Positions 15,087 to 17,312 of a stretch of DNA of 17,312 nucleotides are shown one piece after another. Below the pieces are notes generated by a model, which had not been told where the DNA came from, did no database searches, and saw nothing but the letters and a program-made list of their open reading frames with translations. Origin of the DNA: DATARH01 sp035604035 (GTDB taxonomy: Bacteria; Pseudomonadota; Alphaproteobacteria; ATCC43930; CGMCC-115725); assembly GCA_035604035.1 (NCBI GenBank), contig DATNJF010000081.1, positions 1-17,312 on the forward strand, in the 5' to 3' direction. Each line of letters starts with the position of its first letter. Within the stretch, counting starts at the first letter, position 1. A program made the position numbers and the translations under genes.

Positions 15087-15178
15087 CACGAATCTATCTC
15101 GTGTCGGTGATAGACTTAGTGATACGAATAGCTATCTTAAATCAACGAATCTGAGATGTAGCGATACAGGATCGTATC
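15087..15178. promoter_or_regulatory. operator-like repeat cluster between cupin operon and LysR gene
   Basis: This AT-rich spacer stands out from its GC-rich surroundings and holds four inverted repeats: CACGA-N7-TCGTG (15087-15103), GATA-N8-TATC (15121-15136), ATCT-G-AGAT (15149-15157) and GATAC-N6-GTATC (15163-15178). ACGAATCT occurs twice (15088 and 15145). The outer dyads are of the size bound by LysR-type regulators, and the LysR gene next door is divergent. A possible plus-strand promoter is TAGACT (15111-15116), 16 bases, TATCTT (15133-15138). A clear minus-strand promoter is not evident. Confidence 0.42.
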
Positions 15179-15268
15179 ATGGTGGCTCTTGATGAGGCGG
15201 CAGTTGCGGGCGCGGAATTCCGCCGCGGCCCGGGGGATAGACGCCCCCAACCCAATGGCGCCGGGTCG

Positions 15269-16135
15269 ATGGATTGGGACGATGTTCGGGTGTTCCTCGC
15301 TGTGGCACGCCACGGATCGCTGCGCGCGGCCGGCCGCGCGCTGGGGCTGAGCCAGCCAACGATCGGCCGGCGGCTCGCCACGTTCGAGGCCACGTTCGGT
15401 GGCCCGACCTTGTTCGATCGCCTGCCCGAGGGGCTGCGCCTCAATGCCGCTGGCGAACAGCTGGTTCCGGCGGCGGAAAGCGTCGAGCGCGCCGCTCTGA
15501 TGCTGGAGCGGCGGCGCGCGGCGGCGTCGCCCGCGCTGAGCGGAACGGTGCGGGTTTCGGTCGGCGAATGGGCGGCCGGCTTTCTCGCCCGCTGCCTTTC
15601 CGAGGCGGGGCCGACGGCACTGCCGGCCGGGATCACGCTGGAGCTGGTCGAATCGCGGCAGACGGCGAATCTCGCGCGCCGCGAGGCCGATCTGGCGGTG
15701 CGCCACCACCCGCCGGAAAGCGGCGATCTTTACGTCGCCAAGGTCGGCACGTTCGCCTGCGCGGTGTATCGCCGGCGCGGTTCGGGCAGCGACGCCTGGG
15801 TCACCTACACCGAGGAGCAGGCGCATTACGCGACCGCGCGCTGGGTGCAGGAGCAGATCGAGAAGGCCGGCGGCGCGGTCGCGCTGCGCGCGTCGAATTC
15901 GGCGATGCAGCTGGCGGCGATCCGCGCCGGAAGTGGGAAGGGGGTCTTGCCCTGCTACGCCGCGGACGACGACCCGCTGCTCGAACGCCTGACCGCGCCG
16001 GTCCCGGAGATCGCCGCCGAATATTCGGTGATCGTGCACCGCGACCTGCGCCGCGCGGTCTGCGTCCGCGCGGTCATCGATTGGGTCCGCGCGGTGTTCG
16101 CCGACCAGCACGATGCGCTGGCCGGCAGTCGCTAG
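15269..16135 (+). CDS. LysR-family transcriptional regulator
   Basis: The 288-residue protein opens with a typical LysR winged helix-turn-helix: MDWDDVRVFLAVARHGSLRA, then AGRALGLSQPTIGRRLATFE (residues 1-40), followed by a linker helix to about 88 and a substrate-binding-like effector domain (about 91-280). I chose the ATG at 15269 because it gives the standard family N terminus; an ATG at 15179 would add 30 atypical residues and sits against the inverted repeats. It is divergent from the cupin-ABC unit, the usual arrangement for a LysR protein and its target, so it probably controls those genes and itself through the 15087-15178 repeats (inference). The effector is unknown. Its stop overlaps that of the convergent membrane protein gene by four bases (CTAG). 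Confidence 0.9.
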   Translation: MDWDDVRVFLAVARHGSLRAAGRALGLSQPTIGRRLATFEATFGGPTLFDRLPEGLRLNAAGEQLVPAAESVERAALMLERRRAAASPALSGTVRVSVGEWAAGFLARCLSEAGPTALPAGITLELVESRQTANLARREADLAVRHHPPESGDLYVAKVGTFACAVYRRRGSGSDAWVTYTEEQAHYATARWVQEQIEKAGGAVALRASNSAMQLAAIRAGSGKGVLPCYAADDDPLLERLTAPVPEIAAEYSVIVHRDLRRAVCVRAVIDWVRAVFADQHDALAGSR

Positions 16136-16485
16136 CGCATTCGCGAGAAGTAGGCGAACCCGATGCCGACCACGATTGCCGGAAGGATCAACGCCATGAT
16201 GGTCCAGACGCCCATCGCCAGAAAAACGATCTGATTGATCACGACCATCGCGGTGTAGAGATACAAGGCCCACCGCCGCATCAACCAGAACCCCACCGTG
16301 CAAGCGGCGCCGATGATCGCCGACGCAGCCAGGTAGGGCGGATACCAGGCGCCGATCGAACGCGCCGCGTCGGTGAAGATTACTGGAATGACAAACACGG
16401 CGCCGATCGCGGACAGGACGCAGAGTATGGTGATCGGGATCGGGCGGCCCGCGGAAGCCGCGCTCGGGGTGCTATCTGTCGTCAT
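16132..16485 (-). CDS. small integral membrane protein of unknown function, four helices
   Basis: The 117-residue product has a short polar N terminus rich in Ser, Thr and Pro and then four hydrophobic segments at about 17-37, 48-67, 73-92 and 94-113. A charged MRR after the second helix and a C-terminal SRMR suggest that those ends face the cytosol. I do not recognise a family. The ATG at 16485 follows a strong GGAGG at eight bases, which supports a real gene. It converges on the LysR gene and is divergent from the uronate-dehydrogenase-like gene. No operon partner is visible. Confidence 0.72.
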   Translation of the reverse strand: MTTDSTPSAASAGRPIPITILCVLSAIGAVFVIPVIFTDAARSIGAWYPPYLAASAIIGAACTVGFWLMRRWALYLYTAMVVINQIVFLAMGVWTIMALILPAIVVGIGFAYFSRMR

Positions 16486-16626
16486 GTTGTTCCCCTCCGC
16501 TGATGTGCTTTAGATGGTTGTTGATGCGCGTTGGCGTGGCGGGCTCGCCCGGCCAGTGGAATTCCCGCTTGCTTCGGGTGGAGGCGGCGCACCACGCTAG
16601 ACGATACAGCAAGGAGGGCGAAACGG

Positions 16627-17312
16627 ATGCATCGCGTGTTGATCACCGGCGCTGGCGGCGGCATCGGCCGTGGCCTGCGCGAGACCTTGCGCGGCATCTA
16701 TCCGGTGCTGCGCCTGTCAGACCGCGTACCGATCGCGCCGGCGCGGCCAGAGGGACCCGGAATCGAGGAGGTCGACCAGACCGAGCTCGCCGACATGGCA
16801 GCGGTCGAGCGCATGGTCGCCGGCTGCGACGGCATCATCCATCTCGGGGGAATCTCGGGCGAGAACAGCTGGGAGAAGATCCTCGAAGGCAACATCGTCG
16901 GCCTCTACAACACCTTCGAGACGGCGCGGCGCGCTGGGGTCAAACGCATCGTCATGGCGACCTCGAACCACGCGGTTGGTTTCTACCCGCGCGCCCAGAC
17001 GATCGATCATCGGGTCACGGTGCGCCCCGACAGCCGCTACGGCGTGTCGAAAGCGTTTAGCGAGGCGCTCGCCAGCCTTTATTCCGACAAGCACGGCATC
17101 GGCTTTCTCTGCGTGTGGATCGGCAATTACGGCACGCGGCCAATCGACAGCCGGCGCCTCTCGATCTGGGTCAGCCCGCGCGACCTGACCCAGCTTGTCC
17201 GTATCGGGCTGGAGCACCCGGATGTCCGTTACGAGATCGTCTACGGGGTCTCGGACAACAAGCGCTCTTGGTATGACAATTCCAATGCCTACCGGCTCGG
17301 CTACAAGCCCGA
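16627..17312 (+). CDS. NAD(P)-dependent epimerase/dehydratase-family oxidoreductase, uronate dehydrogenase-like, cut by the right edge
   Basis: The first 228 residues of a short-chain/extended dehydrogenase are visible. The nucleotide site is TGAGGGIG (7-14), IIHLGGIS lies at 70-77, the catalytic Ser is S113 in ATSNHAVGFYP, and the Tyr-Lys pair is Y138 and K142 in YGVSK. HLGGIS, GNIVGLYN (88-95) and the SNH-GFYP motif are close to Agrobacterium uronate dehydrogenase, which oxidises D-galacturonate or D-glucuronate to the lactone. Substrate choice cannot be fixed from this fragment. The ATG at 16627 has a strong AAGGAGG nine bases before it. The reading frame is intact to the edge; about 40 residues are likely missing. 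The 141-base gap before it (16486-16626) shows no clear promoter. Confidence 0.82.
   Translation, partial: MHRVLITGAGGGIGRGLRETLRGIYPVLRLSDRVPIAPARPEGPGIEEVDQTELADMAAVERMVAGCDGIIHLGGISGENSWEKILEGNIVGLYNTFETARRAGVKRIVMATSNHAVGFYPRAQTIDHRVTVRPDSRYGVSKAFSEALASLYSDKHGIGFLCVWIGNYGTRPIDSRRLSIWVSPRDLTQLVRIGLEHPDVRYEIVYGVSDNKRSWYDNSNAYRLGYKP

Noticed and set aside
15137..16303. A 388-codon minus-strand frame across the LysR gene and its upstream spacer
   Set aside because: Shadow frame: the LysR helix-turn-helix and effector domain are clear on the plus strand, and this frame also overlaps the membrane protein gene in another phase.
16537..16556. Short GGGC-TC-GCCC dyad before the uronate-dehydrogenase-like gene
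   Set aside because: Four-bp GC arms are expected by chance in DNA this rich in G and C, and no promoter elements surround it.

Overview
The window is a piece of a GC-rich chromosome (codon third positions almost always G or C). Its gene set (PepA-HolC pair, DHA2 exporter, LysR with divergent operon, Udh-like dehydrogenase) suggests an alphaproteobacterium, perhaps Rhodospirillales or a relative. That placement is inference from gene content and codon style; no rRNA or marker gene is present. I see no tRNA, CRISPR array, insertion sequence, integrase or phage gene.

Layout. Positions 1-215 may hold the end-truncated start of an unrecognised minus-strand gene. Then come pepA (leucyl aminopeptidase) and holC (DNA polymerase III chi), a housekeeping pair. 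From 2632 to 5411 there is a catabolic patch: alpha and beta subunits of a Rieske ring-hydroxylating oxygenase, converging on an alpha/beta hydrolase of the meta-cleavage-product type, which is preceded by a small lipoprotein gene on the same strand. No ferredoxin, reductase, extradiol dioxygenase or dedicated regulator is visible. From 5914 to 10206 there are a secreted S10 serine carboxypeptidase, a DTW-domain (tRNA aminocarboxypropyltransferase-like) protein and a DHA2/HsrA-type MFS exporter that overlaps an endonuclease/exonuclease/phosphatase-family gene.

From 15057 down to 10211 runs a minus-strand unit: two tandem paralogous cupins, a very large fused ABC exporter (CydD-like half plus CydC-like half, 1196 aa) that starts at the base after the second cupin's stop codon, and a 79-aa orphan whose ribosome binding site lies inside a predicted RNA hairpin. 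A LysR regulator is divergent from the first cupin, and the AT-rich spacer between them is full of inverted repeats. This cupin/ABC/orphan unit is the most system-like and least explained part of the window. The right edge has a small four-helix membrane protein and a truncated uronate-dehydrogenase-like gene.

Working together: the Rieske oxygenase and the hydrolase could act at the two ends of an aromatic ring degradation route. The LysR, cupins and ABC exporter could form one regulated export or detoxification unit. The MFS pump and phosphatase/nuclease-family protein are translationally coupled. These functional links are inferred from gene order, not shown by sequence alone.
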